Origin: Bacilli bacterium
GTDB lineage: Bacteria; Bacillota_I; Bacilli_A; ML615J-28; CAG-313
Direction: 5' to 3'
Length of the DNA stretch: 45,342 nt
Assembly (NCBI GenBank): GCA_017463365.1
Contig: JAFTPH010000056.1
Span: 1 to 45,342, forward strand
The stretch's first letter is position 1. Every line of letters begins with the position of its first letter. Shown here piece after piece: positions 8,491-16,372 of this stretch. Both the position numbers and the translations under genes were made by a program. Under the pieces are notes generated by a model, which was not told the origin of the DNA, searched no databases, and worked only from the letters and a program-made list of their open reading frames with translations.

Positions 8491-9537
8491 ATGAGAACTT
8501 TTAATTATTCTAAAATAAAAGAAGAAAAATGGGATTCTGAAATACTTTCTTTAATTGCTGCTATATATAAAGAAGCTGGAAAACAAGAAATGTATTTAAA
8601 ACAACGTCCACAAGAGTTAGAAAAGCTTGTTGAAATTGCGAAAATTCAAAGTACCGAAGCATCAAATGCTATTGAAGGTATTGTTACTACTAATACGAGA
8701 ATTAAACAACTAGTAACTGAAAAGACAACTCCAAAAAACAGAAATGAACAAGAAATAGCGGGTTATAGAGATGTATTAAATATTATTCATGAAAGTTTTG
8801 ATGCGATTTCAATTACAAAGAATTATATTTTACAGTTACATAAAATATTATATAGTCATATGAATAACCCAATTGCAGGGAAAACTAAAACTGTGCAAAA
8901 CTATATTAGTGCAACATATCCAGATGGCCATGTTGAAACTTTGTTCACTCCACTAAGTCCTACTGATACACCTATTGCACTAGAAAATATTTGTAATGAA
9001 TTTAATAGAGTAATTGGTAATATGGAAGTAGAACCATTAATTGCAATTCCAACATTTATTCATGATTTTTTATGTATTCACCCATTTAATGATGGTAATG
9101 GTAGAATGAGTAGATTACTTACAACATTATTATTATATAGATGTGGTTTTTATGTTGGTAAGTATATTTCACTTGAAGCAAAGATTGCAAAAAATAAAGA
9201 TCTATACTATGATTCATTAAATGATTCACAACATAATTGGCATGATGGTAATGATAATAAAGTTCCTTTTATTAAGTATATCTTAGGAACTATTCTTTCT
9301 GCATATAAAGATTTTGAAGAAAGATTTAATTTGATTGAAACCAAAAAATCTGCTTTAGAAATAGTAAGAGAAGCTATTTATATCAAAATTGGAAAATTTA
9401 CAAAACAAGATATTAAGGAACTTTGCCCATCTTTAAGCATAAGCTCAATTGAGGGAGCTTTAAGAAAACTTGTTAATTTAGGTGAAATCAATAGAGTAGG
9501 TAATGGAAAAAATATTTGCTATTATAGGATTAAATAA
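8491..9537 (+). CDS. Fic family protein with C-terminal winged helix
   Basis: Fic enzymes usually transfer AMP from ATP to hydroxyl side chains. The catalytic loop HPFNDGNGRMSRLL (197-210) is complete, including the essential His. The inhibitory helix SNAIEG (58-63) lies N-terminal to the Fic core, which marks a class II, self-inhibited protein. The last 60 residues (FTKQDIKELCPSLSISSIEGALRKLVNLGEI) look like a winged helix. RBS GGAGG precedes the ATG at 8491. The target is unknown. It could act as a toxin-like stress enzyme or as an autoregulated transcription factor. Confidence 0.88.
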   Translation: MRTFNYSKIKEEKWDSEILSLIAAIYKEAGKQEMYLKQRPQELEKLVEIAKIQSTEASNAIEGIVTTNTRIKQLVTEKTTPKNRNEQEIAGYRDVLNIIHESFDAISITKNYILQLHKILYSHMNNPIAGKTKTVQNYISATYPDGHVETLFTPLSPTDTPIALENICNEFNRVIGNMEVEPLIAIPTFIHDFLCIHPFNDGNGRMSRLLTTLLLYRCGFYVGKYISLEAKIAKNKDLYYDSLNDSQHNWHDGNDNKVPFIKYILGTILSAYKDFEERFNLIETKKSALEIVREAIYIKIGKFTKQDIKELCPSLSISSIEGALRKLVNLGEINRVGNGKNICYYRIK

Positions 9538-9553
9538 ATATTATAGAAAAACT

Positions 9554-9586
9554 AATGGAACCAATGCTATTCTTGTTGGTTCCATT
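9554..9586 (+). terminator. Terminator-like hairpin after fic
   Basis: AATGGAACCAA (9554-9564) pairs perfectly with TTGGTTCCATT (9576-9586). The T run after it is weak. Confidence 0.65.
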
Positions 9587-9695
9587 TTGCATTTATAGAA
9601 TATGAAACATTTAGTAGTGTAAATAAATTTATATTAGTACTAAAAGTTATATTGCGAAACATTTTGTAAAAGCAAGACTATGCTACTTACATCGT

Positions 9696-9726
9696 ACTCG
9701 AACCTATAAGAGATAATTGTGGAAAT
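9696..9726 (+). repeat. 31-base direct repeat, copy 2
   Basis: Second copy of the 7755-7785 repeat, with one mismatch. It carries the -35-like TGGAAA at 9720-9725, followed 17 bases later by TGtTAAAAT (9740-9748), so it again forms part of a promoter. Confidence 0.85.
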
Positions 9727-9792
9727 AAAAACGAATTTATGTTAAAATAACAATGTAAAGAAAACCTTACAAAAAATGTGTTGTTTGCTTGG

Positions 9793-9861
9793 TGGAGTTT
9801 ATAAAATAACTTTAGTATAATATTAATGAACACAGGTGTTCATTGTAATTGGCCATTACAA
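9793..9861 (+). promoter_or_regulatory. XRE gene promoter and two dyads
   Basis: TGGAGT (9793-9798), 17 bases, TATAAT (9816-9821). Just downstream is the perfect palindrome ATGAACACAGGTGTTCAT (9826-9843). Sharing its last base is a second dyad, TTGTAAT (9843-9849) with ATTACAA (9855-9861) around a GGCC centre. The layout is repeated before the XRE gene at 21530. These are good operator or leader candidates for autoregulation. The rest of 9587-9792 holds no gene that I can see. Confidence 0.65.
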
Positions 9862-9883
9862 GTAAACTAAAGGAGGAACTAAA

Positions 9884-10708
9884 ATGAATTTTGGAAAAAA
9901 TTTGACAATGATTAGAAAACAAAAAAATATTAGTCAAGAAGAGCTTGCATTTATAGTAGGTGTTTCTAGACAAACAATTTATACTTGGGAAGCAGATATT
10001 GCAACTCCTAATGTAGTAATGTTAAAAAAACTTTCTAAAGCATTAGATGTATCGATTGATGAACTAGTGTCAGGTCCTACTATTGATACATTGCCAAAAA
10101 AGATGAAAAAATACTCACTTGAATATTTATCTGAACATGATTCAATAAGTGTAGTAAGCCTTTTGGATTGGTTTATAAAACTTGAAATAGGTAATGAAAT
10201 ATGTTTCGGGTTATATGATGATGGAATTAAAGATTATTCATATCATCTTACTGTTCTTAATGAAATAATTATTCACGATAAGAAGGGATATGAAGTTTTA
10301 GTTGAACAGTATAATAAGGATATGATTAAAGATAAATGTTATTCTCTTGTTGCAAGACACGAAGATGATGTAATGCAGTTTCTGGCTAAAATTGATCTTG
10401 TAGATGGAATGAAAAAGATTCAAACATTCAAAGATGAAGAATTTATTAAAAATTGGGGTGGAGAAACAAGAACATATTTTGAATACCCTAAAAGTTATTT
10501 ATTAAAATATGGCGATAAAGAATATAAAACAATTCAAATAACATATTTTGTAAATGATGATATTTATATTGAATGCTATTTAAATGAAGAATTTGAAACA
10601 TTGTTAGAAAGAAGATTTGATAAAGATAGACCTTCAAATGAAACAAGAGATATTAATGGAAAAACATATGGTTATTATTATGAAACAATTACTGATAGAT
10701 TAAAATAA
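9884..10708 (+). CDS. XRE-family regulator with unknown C-terminal domain
   Basis: Residues 1-60 form a Cro/C1-type helix-turn-helix (NLTMIRKQKNISQEELAFIVGVSRQTIYTWEADIATPN). Residues 75-274 are a soluble domain I do not recognise, rich in aromatic and acidic residues and ending GKTYGYYYETITDRLK. RBS AAAGGAGGAAC precedes the ATG. Two dyads downstream of its promoter suggest autoregulation. The next gene has its own strong promoter, so this is a one-gene unit. The C-terminal domain is likely a sensor or interaction module. Confidence 0.8.
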   Translation: MNFGKNLTMIRKQKNISQEELAFIVGVSRQTIYTWEADIATPNVVMLKKLSKALDVSIDELVSGPTIDTLPKKMKKYSLEYLSEHDSISVVSLLDWFIKLEIGNEICFGLYDDGIKDYSYHLTVLNEIIIHDKKGYEVLVEQYNKDMIKDKCYSLVARHEDDVMQFLAKIDLVDGMKKIQTFKDEEFIKNWGGETRTYFEYPKSYLLKYGDKEYKTIQITYFVNDDIYIECYLNEEFETLLERRFDKDRPSNETRDINGKTYGYYYETITDRLK

Positions 10709-10764
10709 ATGTATAAATATAATTATTTTGCATATAATAAATTGAAGAGAAAAGATTATATGTC

Positions 10765-10793
10765 TTGACTTTCCGCGATAAATACTGTATAAT
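10765..10793 (+). promoter_or_regulatory. Strong promoter of the Abi leader
   Basis: TTGACT (10765-10770), 17 bases, TATAAT (10788-10793): the closest match to the vegetative consensus in the window. Transcription would start near 10800, directly before the structured leader. Confidence 0.85.
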
Positions 10794-10806
10794 TGTATTG
10801 ATCATT

Positions 10807-10876
10807 GGGTTGGTGTACCGGTGGGTGTTGGTCTTTGGACTTCATCGGAGCCAACTCTTTTTATTTAGGAGAGTTG
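10807..10876 (+). ncRNA. Structured, bistable leader upstream of Abi gene
   Basis: Two helices compete. Helix A pairs GTTGG (10809-10813) with CCAAC (10851-10855), extended by CCG (10818-10820) with CGG (10846-10848), with a small GTC/GAC hairpin inside. Helix B pairs CAACTCT (10852-10858) with AGAGTTG (10870-10876) and buries part of the Shine-Dalgarno AGGAGAG. Both use 10852-10855, so they exclude each other. Rfam describes an abiF RNA upstream of Abi_2 genes; I recall this and cannot check the match. The Gly/Cys/Trp-rich reading through this stretch is therefore probably not protein. Confidence 0.65.
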
Positions 10877-10879
10877 AGT

Positions 10880-11695
10880 ATGTTTTCAGATATTAATAAA
10901 CAAATAACTATCCTTCAATCTAGGGGATTAAAAATAGATAACAACAGTAAAACAAGAAATTTATTGATAGACCATAATTATTATAATGTAATAAATGGAT
11001 TTAAAGAACCATTTCTTGATAAATCACAATCCACAGAAGTTTATAAAACTTGAACAACTTTTGAAGAAATTTTTGCATTATATGAATTTGATAGAAAACT
11101 TAGAAATTTAATTTTGGATTATACATTATTAATTGAAAATAGTTTAAAGACAAAAATAGCATATGAATTTGCCAAGAAATATGGAGAATATGCATATTTA
11201 AATTCAAGTAGTTATACTTTCAAAACTCATCAACAAAAGAATAATACGATTAAACTTTTAGCTAGAATAATGGATAAAATTGAAAAAGAATCTAATAGTG
11301 GAATTTACTCACACTTTATTTCATTAGGAAGAGAAATTCCTGTCTGGGCCGCAACAAGTTTTTTTGATTTTGGGACAGTGAGAACTTTTTATTCATGTTT
11401 AGAAGATTCATTAGCTTTTGATATTGCTAATTATTACTCTATTAACAAAACTGAATTGATTTCTTTTTTGTCCAACATAAATATGTATCGTAATGTATGT
11501 GCACATGATAATAGAATAATGAGATATATGATATTTAAGAAAGAATTTAGTATTAGTAATACAAAAATACATAGCAATATGAATTTAAATACTGATTCTA
11601 AAAATGAATATATAGTTGGAAAGAGATTATTACTATTTCTAAGCAATAGTTTGATTTGTTTTAAATTAAATATCATAAAAAATTATAGGAACTAG
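10880..11695 (+). pseudogene. Abi_2 (AbiD/AbiF-like) abortive-infection gene interrupted by TGA
   Basis: Abi_2 proteins abort phage infection. Translation from ATG 10880 (RBS AGGAGAG) gives ITILQSRGLKIDN..NYYNVINGFKEPFLD..., then an in-frame TGA at 11051-11053, and then, in the same frame, TTFEEIFALYEFDRKLRNLIL and RNVCAHDNRIM, the conserved Abi_2 core with its RNxxxH motif. In relatives the position of the TGA is usually Gly before TTFEEI, so a single GGA-to-TGA change explains it. Without readthrough a 57-aa fragment would be made. The rest of the frame is intact, so the loss is recent or the codon is suppressed. Confidence 0.8.
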
Positions 11696-11724
11696 TACAG
11701 ACAGATTATGCTAGTTCTTTTTTT
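11689..11724 (+). terminator. Terminator overlapping the Abi stop codon
   Basis: GAACTAG (11689-11695, including the TAG stop) pairs with CTAGTTC (11711-11717), followed by a run of T. Confidence 0.8.
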
Positions 11725-12038
11725 GTGTTCATAGACATAATAGACTTATAGATTATTAATAAAATTATAGTTATGAACAAAAAGATGCATTGTGAAACAT
11801 TTTGTTCTCTAAAACCTTAATATGCAACATTTCGTCCACCACACACATTAGAAAAACAAACAAGTTTGTTTGTCTATAAGTCATAATACTTATAGTTCAA
11901 ATATATAGGTATAATCCCTAATTTATAAGATTTTGTTCCATATTTGGAGCAATTTTTTTATTTTACAGAGAAATGTTTAGATTTTGCAATTAGGGAATTT
12001 TGTCAGTTCATGTTATTTGAATTATTTTTTTAAAATAG
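11725..12038. other. Gene-free spacer with inverted repeats
   Basis: I see no gene here. It holds a perfect palindrome, AAACAAAC-AA-GTTTGTTT (about 11853-11870), and a 10-base inverted pair GACTTATAGA / TCTATAAGTC about 120 bases apart. It also holds two short GAAACATTTTGT-like motifs that recur near 9603 and 9655. Function unknown. Confidence 0.4.
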
Positions 12039-12067
12039 TTGATAACTTGATTTCATTATGTTATACT
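12039..12067 (+). promoter_or_regulatory. Toxin-antitoxin promoter
   Basis: TTGATA (12039-12044), 17 bases, TATACT (12062-12067) with TG one base upstream. It lies 40 bases before the antitoxin. Confidence 0.75.
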
Positions 12068-12106
12068 ATTAGTAGGAAAGTAGGAAATTGTGACAAGGAG
12101 GAAATT

Positions 12107-12373
12107 ATGATTATAGAACTTAGAAAAAAATCACAAATAACACTACCTAAAGAAATAGTTAAACAATTAAATTTACAAGAAGGAGATAAATTAGAAATAT
12201 CAATTGAAAATGGGTGCATTAGATTAGAACCTGTAGCAGTATACCCAAAAGAATATATTTTAAAGTTAGCCGAAGAAATTCAAGTTTTAAGAGAGGATCC
12301 TAAATTCGAATATAATTCATTTGATAATGTTGATGATTTATTAAAAAGTTTAAAAAATGATAATAAGGAGTAA
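12107..12373 (+). CDS. AbrB/SpoVT-family antitoxin
   Basis: This 88-aa protein begins with the swapped-hairpin AbrB domain (ELRKKSQITLPKEIVKQLNLQEGDKLEISIENGCIRLEP, residues 4-42), which binds DNA as a dimer. It continues into an acidic, probably disordered tail (EDPKFEYNSFDNVDDLLKSLK) of the kind that wraps a toxin. RBS AAGGAGG at good spacing fixes the start at 12107; the frame is open upstream but with no start signal. The toxin gene follows after 3 bases. The antitoxin, or its complex, is expected to repress the promoter at 12039. Confidence 0.88.
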   Translation: MIIELRKKSQITLPKEIVKQLNLQEGDKLEISIENGCIRLEPVAVYPKEYILKLAEEIQVLREDPKFEYNSFDNVDDLLKSLKNDNKE

Positions 12374-12376
12374 GTT

Positions 12377-12640
12377 ATGTATAAATTATCTTACACTGAA
12401 AGATTTAAAAAAGCTTTTAATAATCTAACAAATAATGAGCAAATTCAATTTCAAAATAAAATGAGATTGTTTGTAGAGAATGTATTACATCCATCATTAA
12501 GAACAAAAAAGATTAAAGGTCAGAAAGATCTTTATGAAAGTAGCATTAATATGGACATTAGAATAATATGGTATTTTGAAAATGAAGAACTAGTTATTTT
12601 AGTTGATATTGGACATCATGATATATTAAAGAAATTCTAA
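12377..12640 (+). CDS. RelE/ParE-superfamily toxin
   Basis: At 87 aa it has the usual size for the superfamily. It shows the N-terminal YTERFKKAFNNL helix and the core LHPSLRTKKIKGQKDLYESSI, then NMDIRIIWYFENEELVILVDIGHHDIL, which matches the RelE/YafQ-type fold (the Arg/Tyr strand and terminal His-Asp). Members cleave mRNA on the ribosome or poison gyrase; the RelE-like mode is more likely here. RBS AAGGAG is in the end of the antitoxin gene. It is paired with the AbrB-type antitoxin, a combination known in Bacillota. Confidence 0.87.
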   Translation: MYKLSYTERFKKAFNNLTNNEQIQFQNKMRLFVENVLHPSLRTKKIKGQKDLYESSINMDIRIIWYFENEELVILVDIGHHDILKKF

Positions 12641-12710
12641 TTTAGAAGAGACTTATAGTCCTCTCACTATATAAACAGATAGATATCGTAGGTGTTAGGA
12701 GGTATAAATT

Positions 12711-13037
12711 ATGAGCAAAATAATTGTTAAAGATAAAGAAATTACAATAACTCAAATTAATGATGACGATTATATTAGTTTAACTGATATTGCAAAAATA
12801 AAAAATGATGGGGATACTGATATGGTTATTGCTAGTTGGATTAGAAGAGCCGACACAATTGAGTTTTTAAAATTGTGGGAATTAATTAATAATGAAAATT
12901 TTAAACCTACCGATTTCGAGGGGGTTAAAAGTAAACCTGGACAAAATGCTTTTACAATTTCACCAAAAAAATGGATTGAGTTAACTAATGCTATAGGATA
13001 AAAAGTAAAATCAGGTAGATATAATGGAGGAATATTG
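12711..13037 (+). pseudogene. KilA-N domain gene, truncated
   Basis: The first 96 residues match the start of the KilA-N domain (IVKDKEITITQINDDDYISLTDIAK, and WIELTNAIG). A TAA at 12999-13001 falls where relatives continue AIGIxSKSGRYGG. In the same frame after the stop the sequence still reads KVKSGRYNGG, so the domain was once longer. The remainder is then replaced by the next gene. KilA-N proteins are phage- or mobile-element-associated DNA-binding proteins. RBS AGGAGG precedes the ATG, so a shortened product could still be made. Confidence 0.75.
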
Positions 13038-13364
13038 ATGAAAGTTACTATAAAAGATTATGAAGAATATTTATATGAGACATATAAAAATCATGGAATA
13101 GATTCAAGTTTATTTATGAAATTAATAGAAGAAATTGGTGAAGTTGCTGAAGTTCTAAATAAAAGAGATGGAAGAAAAGCAAAAGACAATGAAGATTTAA
13201 TAGAACAATTAGGGAACGAATTAGTAGATGTAATTCATTATGTTTTTGCGATTGCTGCTTTAAATAATATTAATTTAAATGATTTCATTATTGAAAAAGA
13301 CAAAAAAGCGTCAATTAAATATAATCATAAAATTAATTTAGTTGATTATTTATTGAATAAATAA
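13038..13364 (+). CDS. MazG-like nucleotide pyrophosphohydrolase
   Basis: This 108-aa helical protein has the MazG metal-binding pattern: EEIGEVAE early (E-x-x-E) and NELVDVIHY later (E-x-x-D). The family hydrolyses nucleoside triphosphates to monophosphates plus pyrophosphate, and small members serve house-cleaning or phage-defence roles. ATG 13038 is preferred over the adjacent TTG 13035. Its ribosome site GGAGG lies inside the SGRYNGG codons of the KilA-N remnant, so it exploits the dead gene. Confidence 0.8.
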   Translation: MKVTIKDYEEYLYETYKNHGIDSSLFMKLIEEIGEVAEVLNKRDGRKAKDNEDLIEQLGNELVDVIHYVFAIAALNNINLNDFIIEKDKKASIKYNHKINLVDYLLNK

Positions 13365-13400
13365 ATTCTTAGTTATAGAGTAAATAGTAGGTGAGTATAA

Positions 13401-14567
13401 ATGGAAAAAATAAAACAAGAATTGTATGATGTATATGAAAAATACAAAGATTTTGATTTTATGAATTATTATTATGAAATATCTAAAACGAACACTAATA
13501 ATAAATACAGTAAAGGATTAGGATTTACTGCAGGTTTATATGAACCGTCGTACGTTGATGAAATGATGTGTGGTAATGCAACAATCGGTAAAGAAATTAA
13601 AAAAATTGATAAGGGATATGATTATAAATATTATTTTGATGAAAATGATCGTATATTAATGTCTGAAAAATACTCATCTAAAAAATTACGTTATATTAAT
13701 TTTTATTTTTATGTAGATAACTATTTAGAATTTATTAATTATGAAGTGGATAATGGGATTTATACATTATCCAAATCTTATTATGATGAAAATGATAGAA
13801 TTTGTAGACATATTCAAATTGGGATTTATCATAAATATAATACAAGTGAAAATTCAGAATATAATGAACATTTATTTAAGTATGAAGATGATATAACATA
13901 TATTACTTTAAAAACACATCATAATCCATCTCAATATTTAATCGACTATGGATTTAGAAAAAATACTGAAATCTTAAATATGAAAATCATTGATAATATT
14001 TTGTATTTTCTAAGTGATAATTTAACTGTTAAAGCATTTTATCCAATAAGATTTAAAATAGTAGATGGTAAAAAGGTTAATGTACTATTACCTAAGAAAG
14101 TACCAATATTTAAGATTATAAAAGAGAATTTGATTAAAATATTAGATAAGTGGAAAGACATAGATAAATCTGTAATATGGATTAATTGTGAAAGTTCAAA
14201 TTTAGAAATACAATATACTATTAAAAAAGAAGATGTTGAAGAAAAATGGAATATTGCTTTTTATGATGCAAATGAAGAAAAAATATTTGATGATATAAAA
14301 CATCCACAAGTGTTAGAGGATTTATTATTTAACAATGGATGTAATATAGATGATTTGATAAACGAATCTGATTATTTTGTTGATAAAATGATTAAGATTG
14401 TAAAAGAATTAAGAAAAGAAGGGTATTTAGCTGATGATACTGCTGTTGTATTATCTAATTTAGAAATAAGTGCTAATACTTTAAATATTGTAAAGAAAAT
14501 AAATAAAAAAGAAACGATTAAAGGTTTCTTAAAGGAATTTGAAATAAAAAACACCAATAATCTTTAA
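13401..14567 (+). CDS. Uncharacterised 388-aa soluble protein
   Basis: I do not recognise the family. The protein is rich in Lys, Asn, Tyr and Asp, with no signal peptide or membrane helix. Strand-rich repeats include KYYFDENDRILMSEKY and SKSYYDENDRICRHIQIG, two copies of a YYxDENDRI motif about 50 residues apart. The C-terminal 70 residues are helical. RBS AGGTGAG precedes the ATG. The YxDENDR repeats recall Rhs/YD-like or immunity-protein repeats, but this is weak. It ends in a bidirectional terminator shared with the convergent XRE gene. Confidence 0.6.
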   Translation: MEKIKQELYDVYEKYKDFDFMNYYYEISKTNTNNKYSKGLGFTAGLYEPSYVDEMMCGNATIGKEIKKIDKGYDYKYYFDENDRILMSEKYSSKKLRYINFYFYVDNYLEFINYEVDNGIYTLSKSYYDENDRICRHIQIGIYHKYNTSENSEYNEHLFKYEDDITYITLKTHHNPSQYLIDYGFRKNTEILNMKIIDNILYFLSDNLTVKAFYPIRFKIVDGKKVNVLLPKKVPIFKIIKENLIKILDKWKDIDKSVIWINCESSNLEIQYTIKKEDVEEKWNIAFYDANEEKIFDDIKHPQVLEDLLFNNGCNIDDLINESDYFVDKMIKIVKELRKEGYLADDTAVVLSNLEISANTLNIVKKINKKETIKGFLKEFEIKNTNNL

Positions 14568-14584
14568 TGATTATTGGTGTTTTT
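14551..14584. terminator. Bidirectional terminator
   Basis: A 12-bp perfect stem, ACACCAATAATC (14551-14562) with GATTATTGGTGT (14569-14580). It has A-rich sequence before and T-rich sequence after, so it serves both convergent genes. Confidence 0.9.
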
Positions 14585-14948
14585 ATTTTAATAATTCAAT
14601 TGTATTTTTAATAATTTTAATAATTTTTGCTTTATCTTTTTCATTTAATTTTTCTAATATTTTAATTACTTCACATATAGCATCATCTTGAACATCTTGT
14701 TTAAAATGATTTATTACTATTTGAAATTCTTTATCATCATTTACAATAATAATATCTTTTCCTAATAAATAATCAGTTGGAATATTAAAATAAGTTGATA
14801 AAAATTTTATTTGTTCAATATTAGGTTCAGATCTACCTATTTCCCAACTAGATATTACGTATTGCTTTACATTTAATTCTTTTGCAAGCTCATCTTGTGA
14901 GATATTTTTTCTTTGTCTTAATCTTTTTAAAGTTTCTCCAAAAGTCAT
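14583..14948 (-). CDS. XRE-family repressor
   Basis: This 121-aa phage-repressor-like protein has an N-terminal Cro/C1 helix-turn-helix (FGETLKRLRQRKNISQDELAKELNVKQYVISSWEIGRSEPN, residues 3-42), the usual ending YFNIPTDYLLGKD, and a short helical dimerisation tail. RBS AAAGGAGC precedes the ATG. It is divergent from the three-gene unit at 15079-18246, and the 130 bases between them hold repeated TTACAT/ATGTAA half-sites, so it probably represses both. Confidence 0.88.
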   Translation of the reverse strand: MTFGETLKRLRQRKNISQDELAKELNVKQYVISSWEIGRSEPNIEQIKFLSTYFNIPTDYLLGKDIIIVNDDKEFQIVINHFKQDVQDDAICEVIKILEKLNEKDKAKIIKIIKNTIELLK

Positions 14949-15014
14949 AATTATAGCTCCTTTACATTATAATTATACCACATAATTTTAATTTATGCAA
15001 AATAAACATATCTC

Positions 15015-15063
15015 TTTACAAATGTATAAAATACTGATATAATATAGTATGTAAATATTACAT
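15015..15063 (+). promoter_or_regulatory. Promoter and operator of the 15079 unit
   Basis: TTTACA (15015-15020), 17 bases, TATAAT (15038-15043) with TG one base upstream. Just downstream is the palindrome ATGTAAATATTACAT (15049-15063). More TTACA/TGTA half-sites lie at 14963-14970 and 15016-15027. These are the likely sites of the divergent XRE repressor. Confidence 0.7.
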
Positions 15064-15078
15064 AAAAGGAGGAAAAAA

Positions 15079-16371
15079 ATGAAATATTATTTACCAATGA
15101 TAGAAGATTTAGGATTATATATAGGTAGGGACATTAACAATTATACTCCAAAATCATATGAATTAATTGATAAAATTTATGAGGCAATGGAATGCATAAA
15201 AGAAGTTGGACGAGATGAAAAGAAAATAATTTATGTGAAATATAAAAGATGTGATTTTAAGTCGTATAAAAAATTTTATAAACTTAAACTAAAATCTAAA
15301 AAAGAGTATCAAGATGAGTATGATTATTTTATGAATGAATATTATATGGAATATGATTGGATTAAGGTTGAACTATATCGATATGAACAATATAAAACTA
15401 TTATTTTTAATAATGATTTAATAATAAGTGTTGACCCAATAGATAGAAGAAAAGGATTTGAGTTTGATATAAGTGATTTTTTAGAAGACTTATATAAAAA
15501 GATACAAGATAGTATAGGTTTAATAAAAAATAATACTTATTACCAAAAATTATGTAGTGAAATATCATACAGACAAAAAACAGGAACAATTAAATTAGAT
15601 GATTTATTTAAGCTTAATGATGGTTGGAAAAAAGAATATTTTAAATTTTTATCACAAGATGATATTAATTTATTCATAGAAAAAATAAGCAATCAAATAG
15701 AATATACAAATATAGTAAAAAATGAAGCTTCGGAATATAAATCTAATTTTGAAAAATATCATGAGAAACTTGAACAAAAATTTAATTGTATATATAGATT
15801 GGATAAAATGAATGCACAAGATTATTACGATATATGTGAATTGTGTTATAAATCGATAAACTTAGAGTGTAACAATGAATTTTCATCAAAGGATTTATTT
15901 TATAAATATGCAGATGGAAGAGATTGTGGATTAAAAGATATAGATTTAAATAGTTATGAAGCTTTTGAAGAATGGGTGAAGATTGCCAATGATCATGCAT
16001 TCCAGATAAGAGGAGGATCAACAACATCTAGAATAGATTTATGGGTAGTAAAAGATGAAAAAGGATATTATTTAGTTTTATCTGGAAAATATTTATGGAT
16101 TTCTAATGAAACGATTAAATTTTATATAGAATTAATTAAAAATAATATTCCTTTATTTTTATTTGATGCAGAAGTCATAAGAGATAGATTAATTGGAAAT
16201 GGAATAGTTGGTATTGTACCTTATAAAATATTTCCTAGATATTGTCAGTCATTATTTGATATAGATATATGTGATTTTATGCATTTGCCATACCATCCAC
16301 AAGATTATAATGAGTATCTAAAATATATTGAATGGCAAGAAGTTGAAAATACTTTTTTAAAGGAGGAATAA
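15079..16371 (+). CDS. Uncharacterised 430-aa protein
   Basis: I do not recognise a family. It is soluble, with a Tyr/Lys-rich helical N-terminal half (residues 1-240) and a more ordered C-terminal half with EEWVKIANDHAFQIRGGSTTSRIDLWVV, GYYLVLSGKYLWIS and GNGIVGIVPYKIFPRYCQ. RBS AAAGGAGG precedes the ATG. The next gene starts one base after its stop, and its own RBS lies inside this gene's last codons, so the two are tightly coupled. Control by the divergent XRE repressor suggests a phage- or defence-type unit. Confidence 0.65.
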   Translation: MKYYLPMIEDLGLYIGRDINNYTPKSYELIDKIYEAMECIKEVGRDEKKIIYVKYKRCDFKSYKKFYKLKLKSKKEYQDEYDYFMNEYYMEYDWIKVELYRYEQYKTIIFNNDLIISVDPIDRRKGFEFDISDFLEDLYKKIQDSIGLIKNNTYYQKLCSEISYRQKTGTIKLDDLFKLNDGWKKEYFKFLSQDDINLFIEKISNQIEYTNIVKNEASEYKSNFEKYHEKLEQKFNCIYRLDKMNAQDYYDICELCYKSINLECNNEFSSKDLFYKYADGRDCGLKDIDLNSYEAFEEWVKIANDHAFQIRGGSTTSRIDLWVVKDEKGYYLVLSGKYLWISNETIKFYIELIKNNIPLFLFDAEVIRDRLIGNGIVGIVPYKIFPRYCQSLFDIDICDFMHLPYHPQDYNEYLKYIEWQEVENTFLKEE

Positions 16372-16372
16372 T

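Noticed and set aside
10805-10879. Protein start MGWCTGGCWSLDFIG upstream of the Abi gene
   Set aside because: The stretch folds into competing RNA helices, has no ribosome site, and a good ribosome site precedes the ATG at 10880.
9600-11840. Short GAAACATTT(T)GT-like motifs near 9603, 9655, 11793 and 11824
   Set aside because: They are short and AT-rich, with varied orientation and spacing; chance occurrence is likely, so they are noted only in the spacer description.
12041-12106. Longer antitoxin starting at 11984
   Set aside because: The extra residues overlap the promoter and have no ribosome site or AbrB similarity.
15407-16027. Minus-strand open frames inside the 15079 gene, and similar ones elsewhere
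   Set aside because: They lack ribosome sites and have the Leu/Ile/His-rich composition of antisense readings of AT-rich genes.
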